Below the pieces are notes generated by a model. The model was not told the DNA's origin. It searched no databases and saw nothing but the letters and a program-made list of their open reading frames with translations. From contig JAEQBH010003961.1 in assembly GCA_016808115.1 (NCBI GenBank), positions 744,001 to 808,000 on the forward strand: a stretch of DNA of 64,000 nt, written 5' to 3'. How positions within the stretch are numbered: the first letter of the stretch is position 1; each line of letters opens with the position of its first letter. The position numbers and the translations under genes were made by a program. Below are positions 21,060 through 33,562 of the stretch, in pieces. The stretch is from Tetrastigma voinierianum. Taxonomy: Eukaryota; Streptophyta; Magnoliopsida; Vitales; Vitaceae.

Positions 21060-23037
21060 ATTTGGTGAATGCTCAATAGTTTGATTTTCTTACTGAGCAT
21101 GATGCTGTGTTATTTTTTATTTTGTTGTGTTTGATTTCTTTGTTATCCAAATATTTTTTTATCTATTGAATTGTGCATTGGTTCTATTTATTTGTAGAAC
21201 GTCACATGAGGACTAATTATTGAGCTAGGCTAATATTTATCTTTGTTTTATTTATTTATTTGGTTGTGTGGTTGTTTGGTTGTTAGTATTCAATATCACC
21301 TCTTGGTTGTCCGCTAGTGTAATAAAAAGATGCCTTGGACTCTTGGAACTGTTATGGATTCTTGGAGATAATAAAATGGTCCTCTGGCAAGTGACATATC
21401 AGAAGAATTAACATAAGGTTGATCAACTATTAACAGAATACTGCAGTTCATCTTTTCTGCAGAAATAGGGTATTCAGTGATAGATGAAGTATGTTACATG
21501 TGGAAGAGTAGAAGCATTCAGTGACTTATTTATTTTTATTTTTTTTGATAAGAGAAAAAATCATTTGATATGGATATAGAACATATCTATACTGTTTTCA
21601 GGTAGCGTCCAAAATTGGGGAGGAAATTATAGAAAGAAAAAGGTCTTACATGCATTAAGATACCGAATTAGTGATACGTGTCTTAATGTCTTTCAAATCC
21701 AGTACTGGAACCTAAAAACCTTTCAATTCCTCTCCTTCCAAATTAGGTATTTGCTGAAGAGTTTTCTTCAGTCCTTCTATATTCACTAATTCCCGGAAAT
21801 AATGTATTTCTGTGTGTTAGTCCTTCTATATTCTACTAAAATAATATTTGGGTTAGCAAATTATTGGGACCCTTTAATTAATGTATTTTTCCAGAATTTT
21901 GTTTTGTAGGACCCTTTAATTAAATAATTAATTAATTCTCTCTCTCTCTCTATATATATATAGTTAATTAATTAATGGATCATACGAAAATATATGATGT
22001 GATGTGTTTGTCACAAGACAAATGCACATTGGTCGGCCAACAAGAAATGGGACATATTGGGTGGCATATGCTTTGAAATAAAGGGTCTTAGTTGTTAGCT
22101 CTCTCAATTAATTACATAATTTGTTGTTTTTTAGTTTAGGTGTTTGGTGTTTAGATCCAAATTTTGGTGTAGTATGAAATTAATATTATTAATTTTTGTA
22201 TTGTTTTGGTTTTATTCTATTTTACACAAGATGCTTTTCGTGCAATTGAGGTCTCATTCTTCACATGCCTTTGTTTTTTTTGTTAAATTTTTGAGTAGTT
22301 GGTTCTACTTATTGATATTCTTATAGATGTTTAAGTTCTTTGGTTGTTACTTTATCTCTGTTTGAGAATATATGGAAGAACAGGACATCAATAGGGAGTT
22401 TAGAGAGTAGGAACTTTCATGCAAGCCCCAGGTTTCTTGAAAATCGAGTGAGTGTTGCTCTTCTCTTAAAAGGGTTAAACGATTTTATTTAATTTTGTTT
22501 TTGGAATAGTTAAATCTCTGGGTAGTTTGTTCTGTCTTTGATAATTTTTAGATGTGCTAGTTGGTTGGTTGGTTGTTGCTTTACAATTTTTTGAATAATA
22601 TGGGAAAGAAGTATGTTCCTCTGGGTATCTCTACTATCCTCCTTTCAAAGAGTGTTTTATCTAACATAATGGGTATCTCTACAACTCATGAGACTTGAAA
22701 TGCTCTATTTCAATAATGTATAGATTAAATTTGAATGATATTAGTTTGCTCCTGGCGAAGTATTCTCATTGCTTCTCATTGGCATTATATTTGCTCCATG
22801 GGCCACAAAGCCTACACCATTAAGATGGCTTGCAAATTAATATTTCCGAATTCAAGGCCTCTAGTTATAAAATAAACTCAAATACTATATTAAATTATAA
22901 ATCATTTTAATCGTATTATAAATGATTGAAATGGAGGACACTCTAATTGTTTTCTTTATGAAAAAGTTGATTTGATATCATGCTAATGACCTCTCATATT
23001 ATTTAATTCATTTGGGACCATTTTGTACAGATCAAAT
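21060..23037 (+). other. MULE 5' non-coding region
   Basis: No gene is recognised in about 2 kb. The sequence is T-rich and includes TTTTGTACAG immediately before the transposase ATG, which looks like a 3' splice site, so part may be a 5' UTR intron. A short CT/TA repeat lies at 21935-21962. Confidence 0.5.
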
Positions 23038-25580
23038 ATGTCTGTTTCAACAATTCCCGTGATATGTTACTATAATGGACAAATAGTGAGGACTAAAACA
23101 GATGTCGAATATGAGGGGAGCGAAACTTGTATTGCGCCTTTGAAGATACCGGTTGAATGCACGTTTCAACAATTGATTGATATGATATACTCAAAGACAA
23201 CCATTGACAAACGAAGGTTCAAATTAGTACTCATTTGTAAGTATCCTCTTAGAAATGGAAATAGGTTCCAACCTTTTCTAATACGGGATGATAGTAGCGT
23301 GCGCGAAATGTTGGATCTGGTTAACACAACAACCATTGAGGAAATTGAACTTTATATTAAAGTTGTTCGTGTCAAGGCACAATTGAACCAATCTGTGGGT
23401 GGCCATGTAGATTTATTTGTTATGACCATTCTGATGTTGCACAATCTGATTACGATTGTGGGCCTGAATGCAGGTGCGATCTGGGATCACGGGACCAGAT
23501 GGAGATGATGAAGATAGTGCTAATGAAGAAGGTAATGATGAATATGATGAAGATGTTAATGATGAATGTGCTGGAGATGATGAAGATGTTGACGTTGATG
23601 GACATCCATCCTCCTTTCGAACTTTTAACCAAGTTTTGGAGAATGAACAAGGGATATAGTAATGCCGGCACAAGCACCATCTTGTGATGTATCAAATCAC
23701 CCGGATATGAGACATTGGATGAGTCATCCACATTAGTATCACTTACCACCAACACCTCGGTTGAACATGTAGAGAACTGGATGTCTTTGTTGCAAGTGTT
23801 GGACTCCATAGGTGCGGCGATACTCTAGGTTATTCGAGAGCGGAGGTCGTTATTGGCCAGTTTTTAATTAATCGATTTGCAAGAATTTGCAGATTTACTC
23901 AATTCTGACACACCAAAAAGAGTATGTCGTTGTTGCATCCTCAAAAAAATTGCTCGTTTAAGATACAAGAAGGCGGAAGAATGTCCTTTATCCACTTGGA
24001 AGCTTAGTGCGATGGTTTGTAGAAAGATACTTAGATTATTTGTTATCGCAAATATCTTGGGCGTATACTTGTGTCCAGTATTTGTTTGAACCGGGACCAT
24101 CACCAACTAGACTCGAAATTGGTTGCTAGTCATATAAAGGCACTAGTAAAGACATTTCACATTGTCTACGAGCGCTATTCAGCGAAGTGTGATGGAGAAA
24201 TGGGGATATCGTATCCTCTGGCGTTGGATGGAAAGCATAAAGCAATTAGACAATTGTTTGGTGATTTCTTTCAGTCATATACAGAGCTACCACGTTTGTT
24301 CTTAGCCATAAAGCAATCAAATCCTGGATGTATTGTGATTTGGAAAACACTTGAAATTAATATGCCAAACACTGAGATATTACAACGCGTGTTCTGGTCA
24401 TTCAAGCCATCTATTGAAGGGTTCCAACATTTGTCGTCCGTAATTAGTATTGATGGTACACATTTATATGGGAAGTATAAAGGGAAGTTATTGATTGCTA
24501 TGGGTGTAGTGGAAATAATCGATTGTTTCCATTAACATTTGCAATTCTGAAGGCGAGAATGCGATAGTTGGGGATGGTTCTTGGCATGTATAAGAAATAC
24601 AGTGACTCAACGGATGGGAATTTGCGTTATATCTGATCGTCATCCAGGTATCATGGCAGTAATGTCTGATCCGCATCTTGGTTGGGCTGCACCATTAGCC
24701 TATCACAGGATTTGCATGCGTCATTTTGCAAGCAATTTCATGACCCGGTTTAAAGACAACATTTTGAAGAATTTGGTATGCGGGCGGCTTTAAGCGAGTC
24801 TGAGCATAAAATTCAATAAGCATATGAACACAGTGGAGAATTAATCTGAAGCCTTGCAATGGTGGGCGTGTCCCACTCGGTTATGGGCTCTTTCCGCAGC
24901 CAGTCGAAGATATGGAGTTAATGACAACAACATTTGAAATTGTGCAGTGTCCTAAAGGAGCTTCGTAGCCTACCGATACTTGCATTAGTACAGTTGACCT
25001 TCTTCCGTCTCAACAGTTACTTTGTTGCAAGAAGAGAACTAGGTTCTAATAGATTGGCATCTGCTGAGCGGTTCACTCCGTATGTTGATGCGCAGCTCCA
25101 GGCTCGTGTTGTTAAGGCAGGTTCGATGAAAATTGTGCTTTACGACCACGTACAGGGCTTATTCCATGCCAAGTCAAGGAGAGGTCGAACTCATCGCCTC
25201 AACTTATATGACAAAAAATGCACATGTGGAAAGACACTGATATATGGGTTTCCCGGTAGCAGCCATATGATAGCGACATGTCGGCATTCTTTGTGTTGAT
25301 TTTCGTTTGTTTGTGGAGAAATTTGCTACTACTCGGTCCCTCTTTTATGACACATGGCCCGAGCCTTTTCCTGACCAATATTCAATGAAGATGAGTGGCG
25401 CACTATGGTGGCTCGTGATTGTACCATGATTCAATGCAAGCATGGGAAGTGGACGGGCAGTCCTAGATCCAACTTTGGTTGCATAATGAGATGGGCGTTA
25501 GGAGGAAAACCCCGTCACATGTGGGTTGTGCAAACAAGCTGGGTCACAATCTGATTGTTCTTGTAGGCAATCAAGTTTAG
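23038..25580 (+). pseudogene. MULE (MuDR-type) transposase, frameshifted
   Basis: Domains in order are as follows. A PB1-like MuDR N-terminal domain occupies 23038 to about 23390 (MSVSTIPVICYYNGQIV …). A Glu/Asp-rich linker follows (23490-23600). A DNA-binding region ends in LNRDHHQLDSKLVASHIKAL, with KHKAIRQLFGDFFQSYTELP before the core. The catalytic core begins at SSVISIDGTHLYGKYKGKLL (first Asp, about 24440) and continues with ICVISDRHPGIMAV (second Asp) and CMRHFASNF. A SWIM zinc finger comes near 25215 (CTCGK … SHMIATC) and a degraded CX2C knuckle near 25520 (CGLCKQAG). It would cut the transposon at its terminal repeats. Frameshifts occur near 23660-23880, 24525-24580, 24790 and 25300, so no full-length protein is made. 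Confidence 0.9.
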
Positions 25581-28500
25581 TAAATTAATGTAATACGAAT
25601 ATATGAATGTAGCTATTCCGTGCTCATGATATGGTCACTCCTTATTCGTTCGGCACTTGCATTAAACTAAAAATGAATGAGAGAATATTTTCTTCCATCT
25701 AGTGAAATTAAAGGAAAATGTGCCTTTGTTTGATACGGCTCGTTTTTATGTTGTTTTGGTTTTTTAGATGCTGGAAATCTTGGTTTAATCGGGCGAAGTA
25801 GCAACCCAAAGGAATAGTCCTATGGAAATTTTTGTTCTTCATAATCAATATTTGCTCTTATTGGATTCTTTATAAATTCCGGGCAAAATTAATGTTGGAG
25901 AAACAGATGGTACAAAAACATGTTTTTTTCGCATCAGATCGAAGCCTCTGTTTTGCTTTAGAATTGTTATTGCTGTCTGTGAACTGGGTGTATTGATCTC
26001 CTGCATAACCCACGTTTTAAAAGGCTATGACAGGAGGCTATGCCTATCTATGTTTAGTTATGTTATTTCCAGCTTTTACTATGAACAAATATCTCTTCCA
26101 ATGGCCCTTTCTGCAGGTTTTTGGGGCAGAGAGATGAGCTGGTTGGAAGAGGTGGTTTTAGTTGTTTGTATTTACCATTTGTGTGCTTTGTTTTTTCAGC
26201 TTTTGTTGTCTATTGAATATGATGCTGTTGTTTTCTAGTGTAAAAAATCTGTATCAAGACCTTTTACTCTTTTTGTTCTTAAGTTCGCTTTTCTTCCTCT
26301 GGAATTGGGAATCAATCATGTCTAAAATAGTGGGCTCCTATTGTTGCAGATTGAAATGGTCTTTGATTTGCTAATTTGCATGCTAATTGTTCATTTTCTC
26401 TATTCAAAATCCTACACTTAGGCTAAATTTCCAAGCCGAAATCTTTGAATTCATCACATCTTTGCCCTTTTTTTTTAAAGAAAATCTAGTTTGAACCTAA
26501 TAAACACTCGATTTTCTAAATAGTGCCCAAAATTCAACCATAGTTCTCCTTTACTTTACATGCTAGCTTTTTTATTTCTTGAGCACAAAGAAAACTAAAA
26601 TATTAAATAGTTTAATACATGGAGAGTAGAGAGTCATGGGTTTTGTCATGTTTAGGGTTTTGTCATGTATAGACTTTCACATCCTCACCACCACAAGGAG
26701 CGGTTAGGGGATTTGATATTAAGATGACATGGATAAAGGGCATATGCTACTTGTCCATTGTTTTCATGGGCATTATTACAGATTTGTGTTAGACTGCTTG
26801 TTCTAACACTTTGCTTTTTCCAGGTTGTGATATGAAACACCAGAGCTTATACTATACTGAAACAAGCTCCATTCTTGGTGCCATCTACAAGCAGAGTTAA
26901 AATATTTACTGTAAATGATCAAGTGTTGACAAGTTTGTGTTAAAATTTTTAGGTTCGCATGCATGTAGTGTTTGGAACATTCTGAGTGTATAGTGGAATA
27001 TGTTTTCAAATTTTTCCGTAGAACCATTGAATCCTTTTGAGTTCTACTTCACTAACTATTAGGCGTCTTTTGGAACCTATCTTTCGATCACAGTTAGCGG
27101 CTAGGCGAATGGATGGATCTCGTGCATTTTCACTTGAAGCAGATTTAGTCGGCGGGATCAAATTCTGGAAGATGAATTTAATCAATTGATTGCGTTGTCT
27201 GAAGATGATCTCCGACCCATGTTTATATATTCCTTGTGGATATCTTTTTGAAATTAATGAAATGTATGATCTGCTAGCTTGGTATATTGACATTTGGAGA
27301 AAATTCGTGTATCAGAAATATCTTTGTCTTCACTTGAATTCAGATTCGAATATCATTTGTCAATGAATTTGGAGTTTGTGAGGCCGGTATTGATGGTTGT
27401 GGGATTTTCAAGGATTTACAAGAATATTATTTTTTGTATTGATGTCCATAGCATTTGATTGTATAAATTTGTTATTCTCTCTGTCTATAATACGAGTCAT
27501 CTTTTTCAGCATTGTGTGTAATTTTTTATGGATTCTTTTAATTCCAAGCTTTGCAATGTCATCATCAACATTATGACTAAATATCTCCATTCCTTCAATT
27601 CCAAGCTTCTGCAGTTCATATTCTAACCGCCACTGCATTCTACCACCACCCCAAGGCTGCTATTTTTGGTGTGATTTTCTCGATCAATCGGTTCTATGGA
27701 CTCCCCAATTTCTTATGCCCTTAACCTAAAAAATATAAAATTAATTAATTAAATATAATGCAATAGATTGTTTAGGGCACATGGAGAAAGACAAGCAAGT
27801 GGAAGTAACTCTTTCGAAATTTGAAATCTCAGAAGATTAAGCTTGAAAAATTAGAGTGGAAGGAACTTCCTGAAGGTTAATGTATGCGTAGGCTTTTCAT
27901 TATTTATTTATTTTTGTTTTTTTATATTCAATTGTTGGTATTGGTCTTGGTCTCAAAACTTTATATTACTTGGCTTTGATAATGTGTTAGCTAGCAACCA
28001 CCGACTTTTAGAAGTTTTGAAAGTTGAATATGACTTTCCAATCTAACAAAGATATGGGGGTAGATTGGTTCTAAAACTTTTCCAAAACCATAACCTTGTT
28101 ATTGTTGCGTATTTGTCATGTCTACAGAAATTTGTGGCACATTTGCTTTCTCTTACTACATCCGCAATATTTACCTAAAATCCTAAAATCCTAAAATTTA
28201 TAAAACCACAAGACCCAAAACCACAAAACCTAATCTTTAACACTTACAAACCCGAATACCCAAAGGCTCTAAACCCAGTACCACTTGAGATCAAACCCAG
28301 TTATGTATTTTTAAATTCTTAGTAATAATGATTTGAAAAACCGAATTCATCTAATTATTATACGACCAATTACCACATGTTGTGCATGCACTAATGTCTA
28401 GCCTAATTATTATCACGAATAATTTAAATTATTTATAATAAAAATCGGTGCATGTATAAAATATAAATCATATATAAAAATAATAACATGTATTAATGAG

Positions 28501-28599
28501 TCCCTAGACGGTAGCCTTAATAATAGTTCTCTTAGGACGGCGCCTACAATAAGCGACTGTTGAAGCGTAGGATCTACATTAATTGGCGACGATCAGGGT
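25581..28599. other. MULE interior without recognised gene
   Basis: About 3 kb between the transposase and PMD genes. Short frames such as 27006-27293 (minus) and 27408-27638 (minus) match nothing I recognise and have no supporting context. I see no promoter pair. Confidence 0.5.
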
Positions 28600-31030
28600 G
28601 ATAGAACTAGAGTGATGGGCCAGAGGTAAGTGGTGGATGAAGTGGTCGATGCACACGTCGAGTCCGAGATCGCCTACCTGGAAGTCTACCCCACTCAGGT
28701 AAAGGGTCTAGTATGGTGTCATCGTGTGGGGGGATGGATGGTGATGTGTCAATGTGTAGGGGGATGGCTGGTGATGTGTCAATGTGTGGGGGTATGGAAG
28801 GTGACGTGTCAATGTGTGGGAGTGCAGATGTGGTATGGAAGGTGAGGGTAGAATGAGGGTAACAAAGTAGTCGGTTTCCCGGATCAAGTGTGCATGTACG
28901 TAATCGCTGTCTACACCATGACACCCTTGTATCTCGGTACGACCTCTGCGCTCAACTCCCCCTCTGCCTCTCCCTCTCCCTCTACCTCTAATGGGCTGCA
29001 TCCGTGACGGAGTCGATGACACTGGAGGTCTACTCGGTGGTGCATGTGATGTGGATGCCTCCTCAGCGTACCCCGCGATACGATGTTCTTCTCCGATCTG
29101 GTGTAACGCCGATCGGGCAATATGGTATATAATGAACATAAGCACCCGGCGGTAGCAAAAGCGAGCCGTCGACTATATCGACCATGGCGAGCGTCTGCGT
29201 GAACCAAAGAAATAATTATAATTACATATATTGATTAAAATTAAGGAAAATATTTTAAAAAAACGTCAGTCCGACTTACCATAACATTCATACTCACAGG
29301 TTGTAAGTAGCAAACCTCACTGCTTATCATCCCTATACAGCGTGTGGTGCGTCATAAAGCGTCGTGTCTGACGATATAACACATGTATGGATCTGAAGTC
29401 CATCATACCCACCGTAGGGGTGAAGTAATGATCTCGCCGCTCGTGTATCCTTAGTGCTATGTCACGGAGCATGATATGTATCCTTGTCCAGCTATTTGGG
29501 TGTCGCCAGCGTGCATCGACCCTATGTGGCCGTGCTCATAAGCGCAAGATTTGGAGGTATCTCTTGATGCATTGGCCCGGCCTTGTGCCTTTCCGGACGA
29601 TGCCACTCAACAGTCTCGAAACATATGAGTGGTGACATCGTGCGCCAGATATCCTGATCAGCTAAGCATATATCGGGAAGCTGGTCAACCACCTCTCCGA
29701 CGTACGGCTGCCATAAGACCTACACATTAACCATTGACGTCAAATACTTTTATGTGAACAAGCTTAGAGTACTATGAACCATATACTTGTGTAACATATA
29801 ATTACAACCATATACTTGTACATATAATTACACAGTCGAGAAGTTTGTGCGTCCGTGATCTCGGTATAGGAGGAGGACCTGCCGGATGGGTTAAGCACCG
29901 ATGTCGAGTACTCTCCACCTACGCTGCGAGGCGGCTGCGGCTCTACACCTCGACCTACGGCTCGGATGAGCCTTAGTGCTCAGGCGAGTAATCCATCGTC
30001 CATACCCTCAGCTACGACTCCATCGACATCGTCATCATGTAAGGCATGCGGCAATGGTGGTCTTGGAAATAGCGCGAATCGTAATCGGGTCAGCCGCGTG
30101 AAGCCTCTCCAAGAGACCCACCACTTTGAACTCTCCCACCCCATGTAAACATAAATTAACGATCAATTTAGTGTTGAAAATTTTATGAAATTACCAAAAA
30201 CAATATATGCATACCTGTATGAGTGTAATATAACCACTAATACCGCATCTACGGTCCAAGTTGGCACGACATAACTCTCGATATGTGTGTCGCGATGCGC
30301 ACCACCCGGCTATAAGTCGATGTGCATTGTCAAATCTTGGAATTAGTGGGAAAATACAATTGAACATGGACCTTCTTGTCAGGAAACAAGAAGGATCCCA
30401 TCGCCACAGAAGCCACGCACCCGCTCCAGCACGCATCGTCCTGTGGTCGACACCATCGGCATAACCACCTGATGGAGATAGTCAATCCTCTGAGAGCATC
30501 GGCGGGTGGGGTGACTCCGAGCAGCTCACCGCATAACTCTGCTACATCGAGCATACATGTCCCTGTGACGGCGGGTCCGTCGATACGAAGGCCAAGGATG
30601 ATAGCAACATCCTGTAGCGTGATCGTCATCTCTCCGACTGGGACATGGAATGTGTGGGTCTCGGGCCGCCATCTCTCGACGAGACAAGTGATAAGCGGCC
30701 AATCTATGATGATGTGGCCTAAGCGGTATATACCATAGAATCCTGCGCGGATCACGTATGGACGAATACGTGGATCCATCCTCCACAGGCTGAGGAAGGC
30801 TCTCATCTGCTGACAAGGTCGGAGAACGTCCTGTAACTATAATTAACGAAATAACCATGTTTATAATTGAATAGATATATAGATTAGAGAGTAAAACTGG
30901 AATGTGAATTCATGAATAATAAAATACAAACATGCCTGCCAAAGGCTCAACGTGCGGTTCAGGTTCGCCTTGGGTAATAGCAAGACAGATGGATCCAATG
31001 GATCGCCACATACTTCTCAACGCCATATAT
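28600..31030 (-). pseudogene. Plant mobile domain (PMD) gene carried by the MULE
   Basis: The 158-codon frame 30330-30806 encodes the PMD core: MDPRIRPYVIRAGFYGIYRL, IDWPLITCLVERWRPETHTF, VGEMTITLQDVAIILGLRID and LLGVTPPADALRG. It continues in another frame at 30191-30330 (AHRLIAGWCASRHTYRELCR) to a plausible 5' splice site (CACAG-type CAG/GTATGCAT near 30208). A further segment near 29580-29700 reads QLPDICLADQDIWRTMSPLI, also PMD-like. The C-terminal part has an RGRGRGRGRG run (28970-28990) as in transposon-borne PMD proteins. PMD proteins of the MAIN/MAIL group act in silencing and meristem maintenance in Arabidopsis, and transposon copies are known. The role in transposition is unclear. 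Stops and frameshifts indicate decay. Confidence 0.8.
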
Positions 31031-31039
31031 ATATCCTGT

Positions 31040-31559
31040 ATGCCTAAAATACACTATAAATATTAGAAAGTGTATCACAATAATTAAAGGCACTAAGGTT
31101 AGAAACTTTTATTTTAGAAACTTTTATTTTTTTTGGTATAATGTCAATCATCTTGCAAACTATAGGATTTACAACACACACATTCTGTACAATCAAACGC
31201 ACACACACACACACATTTTGTGTTTTTAAAAATTATTTTGGATAACGGTTTTCATAAACTAGAATCAAACATGTGCTAGGATTATGATCCATAAAGGGCT
31301 TGAAATTGATCTGTAGATAAAAGGAACAACCGAGGCGAGGGACCGATATGATTAAGTGGCATTTGACTGATGCTGAAAGCAACATGTTCATACTGAGATG
31401 GGCCGGTGGTGGAGGGGCCCAAATATTAGGTCTCTCTGGTATTTGGTCTGCATCTTAGAGAAATTTTAGGATGGGATACTACAAACTATATAAGTAGCTA
31501 TGTCTTAGTTTGCAACAGAAGGCAATTTAGGTTATTATGGGGGGAATATTTATATATAT

Positions 31560-31603
<44 letters not shown>

Positions 31604-31959
31604 GGATATTTTCCACAAAAATACACACATGGTCCAGCTCCCAATCATTGAAGTATTTTGAGAACCGAGGATTCTAGCTCCCAATATCCCCAGAAAGGTC
31701 CCAAATCATTTACGCCCAAACATCTGCATACATCTCCTCTACTGTAATCTACTATACATCAGGAAATCCCATGCCTATCAAACATGTAAACATTAGAAAA
31801 TGTATCCACGAAATGATAACAAAAAATATATACCAAATCAACCAACACAAACATATCCAATATTCAGAGATAAGTTAAGAACAACCGGCGAGCATTGGGC
31901 AAGAGGCGTTACCTGGAATAGCGAAAAACAGCACTGACTGGAGAGGGAGGGAGCAAGGC
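31040..31959. other. MULE 3' non-coding region with (CT)n tract
   Basis: No gene is seen. It contains a pure (CT)19 tract at 31563-31600 and a short (CA)n stretch near 31198-31216. Probably the upstream or promoter side of the PMD gene. Confidence 0.6.
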
Positions 31960-32456
31960 AAGATGAAGCGGAAAATGGAGAAGGAGGCGACCACCAGCTC
32001 GGAGCAGGGGATGGGAGCAGCAGAGCAGAAGAAGAAGAGAAGAAGTAGTGAGGGGGAGAAGGGGCACGACGATCGCAGCAGCAGAGGAGAAGGCAATCGG
32101 AAGAGGAAAATGGGGAAAAAAGCCCTAGCCCCGAGCAATTTAACCCAACCAATTGCCGCCGTTCGGAACGACGACATTTGAATTAGTTCAATTGCCGCCG
32201 TTGTGAACGACGACATTTGAACTTATTTAAATGCCGCCGTTGTCGACGACGGCAATTAACTAAATCCAAATGCCGCCGTTCTCAACGACGGCAATTAACG
32301 CAAATTCAAATGTCGCCGTTGCTGTTGCCGGCTTCTGCATAAATCAATTACCGCTGTTCCCATTGCCGGCATTATGATCTACTTTGGGAAATTTTTTGGA
32401 CGCAGCACTCATTTTATTTTTATTTTTCCCAAACAGTGTATTTCCGTACAAAACTC
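31960..32456 (-). repeat. MULE right terminal inverted repeat
   Basis: Inverted counterpart of 20455-20870. It holds six tandem units of about 39 bp (32151-32372), each with a GCCGCCGTT…AACGACGGC-type hairpin, against about three at the left end. The purine-rich block at 31960-32090 (GAAGAAGAAGAGAAGAAGTA and neighbours) is the complement of the CT-rich block at the left. The small open frames on both strands here are shadows. Confidence 0.85.
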
Positions 32457-33240
32457 TAATCATCAAACCTTATGCCCACTGCCTTCACTTTTATCAACCA
32501 CTTTATGTTTCTCTCTTTTCTTTAGTCACAAATGGTCTCGCATATTTATGTTTAAATTTTTTTTTTCATAACCTTAAAGTCGGTTCAACTTACATCGATT
32601 TTGATAAATATATCGATACTATCCGTTATATTGGAAATATATATGATATATTGAGATATATTGAAATATCGTTGAAAATATTTCCAATATATTATATATA
32701 GGAGATATAATGGTAAATGTTTTTACATAAATATTAATAAAATTTATTAAAATACTTAAAAAAAAATTATTTTCTCATAAACCACTTAAAAAAATTATCA
32801 TGCTTATCTTTTGATAATTTATCATTGCATGAAAATAATTATAATGTTAAAATTTAAATATATATTATTATAATTTAGACATTAAAAGTCAATTATTATT
32901 ATTATAATTACGTTTTATTTTTTAAAAATTCAGATAATACCTTTTAAAAAATTATCATATAAAAATAATTGTGATATTAAAAATTAAAATATATATTATT
33001 GGATTTATCCATTAAAAATAAATTATTGCCATTATTATTATTACATTTTATTATCATTAGTTTATAATTAAAAAATATATTAATATTTAATACTTTATCT
33101 TATCAATTAATAGTAATTTATAAAATATTATAATTTTATTAATTATTTACTTTTTTTTAATGTATATTATTTTTTGAAATTTTTAAACAGTTAATATGAA
33201 AAAAATAAAAACCATGTGCTAGTTATTCTTGAAAATAAGA
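32457..33240. other. AT-rich repeat-like spacer
   Basis: No gene. Near 32600-32710 it contains repeated ATAT(C/T)G(A/T)TAT phrases and then strongly AT-rich sequence. A similar segment in the opposite orientation lies at 60320-60780, so this is probably a dispersed repeat. Confidence 0.5.
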
Positions 33241-33284
33241 TTAATGTTATAAAACCCTAAAAATCATAACTTGTTCTCCAAAAT

Positions 33285-33562
33285 ATGAGCGAAGAACCGC
33301 ATGAGGTCGACCAAGACAGATCAAAAGAGGAAGATGATCTACTCCAGCGTAGCAACAAGAGGGTAAGATATGGGGAGGAGGGATTCCAAATACCAGGACA
33401 CTGTTATGGGAGAAGAGGAGGGGAGACCCCAACTATCCTTCAAGGACAAGCTAGTTGGAAGTTCGTCTATTGTGGATTATGAAGGGAGCGAGGACTCGAT
33501 ATCGAATGAAGAGGAAGAAGATAATGAAGAAGACGATCCAATCTGCCCTACTATACGGGTAT
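33285..33562 (+). pseudogene. LINE ORF1, N-terminal part
   Basis: Two overlapping frames reflect one protein with a frameshift near 33370-33410. LLQRSNKRVRYGEEG is followed, in the other frame, by GRPQLSFKDKLVGSSS and an acidic run (SNEEEEDNEEDDPICPTIRV). The KLSFKDKL-like segment followed by an acidic stretch and CPxIRL is typical of plant L1 ORF1 before the DUF4283 domain. The frame is cut by a Copia LTR. Confidence 0.7.

Larger units (their letters stand above)
20455..32456 (+). mobile_element. Mutator-like transposon (MULE) with transposase and PMD gene, 12 kb
   Basis: Both ends share a long inverted repeat. GAGTTTTGTACGGA at 20455 pairs with TCCGTACAAAACTC at the right end. Further in, GCGTCCAAAA (20508) pairs with GGACGC (to 32403). 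Then come hairpin units of the GCCGTCGTTGTGAACGGC type and a shared CT-rich block. Inside are a MULE transposase (plus strand) and a plant mobile domain gene (minus strand) in convergent arrangement. I found no clean 9-bp target duplication, so the exact ends may be a few bases off or the duplication has decayed. Multiple frameshifts indicate it is no longer autonomous. Confidence 0.85.

Noticed and set aside
23499..23687. Met-rich frame overlapping the transposase linker
   Set aside because: Out-of-frame reading of GATGATGAAGAT-type codons in the acidic linker of the MULE transposase.
28630..29145. His/Thr-rich and Gly/Val-rich frames on both strands near 28.7 kb
   Set aside because: Shadows of a short tandem repeat at the 3' end of the PMD gene (GGGGGATGG-type units); only the RGRG-containing frame fits PMD proteins.
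31838..32216. Serine/proline- and lysine-rich frames on both strands
   Set aside because: Purine/pyrimidine-biased part of the MULE terminal inverted repeat, not genes.
20446..32465. A 9-bp target-site duplication for the MULE
   Set aside because: TTAATTGTC on the left and TAATCATCA on the right do not match well enough; no nearby shift gives a clean duplication.
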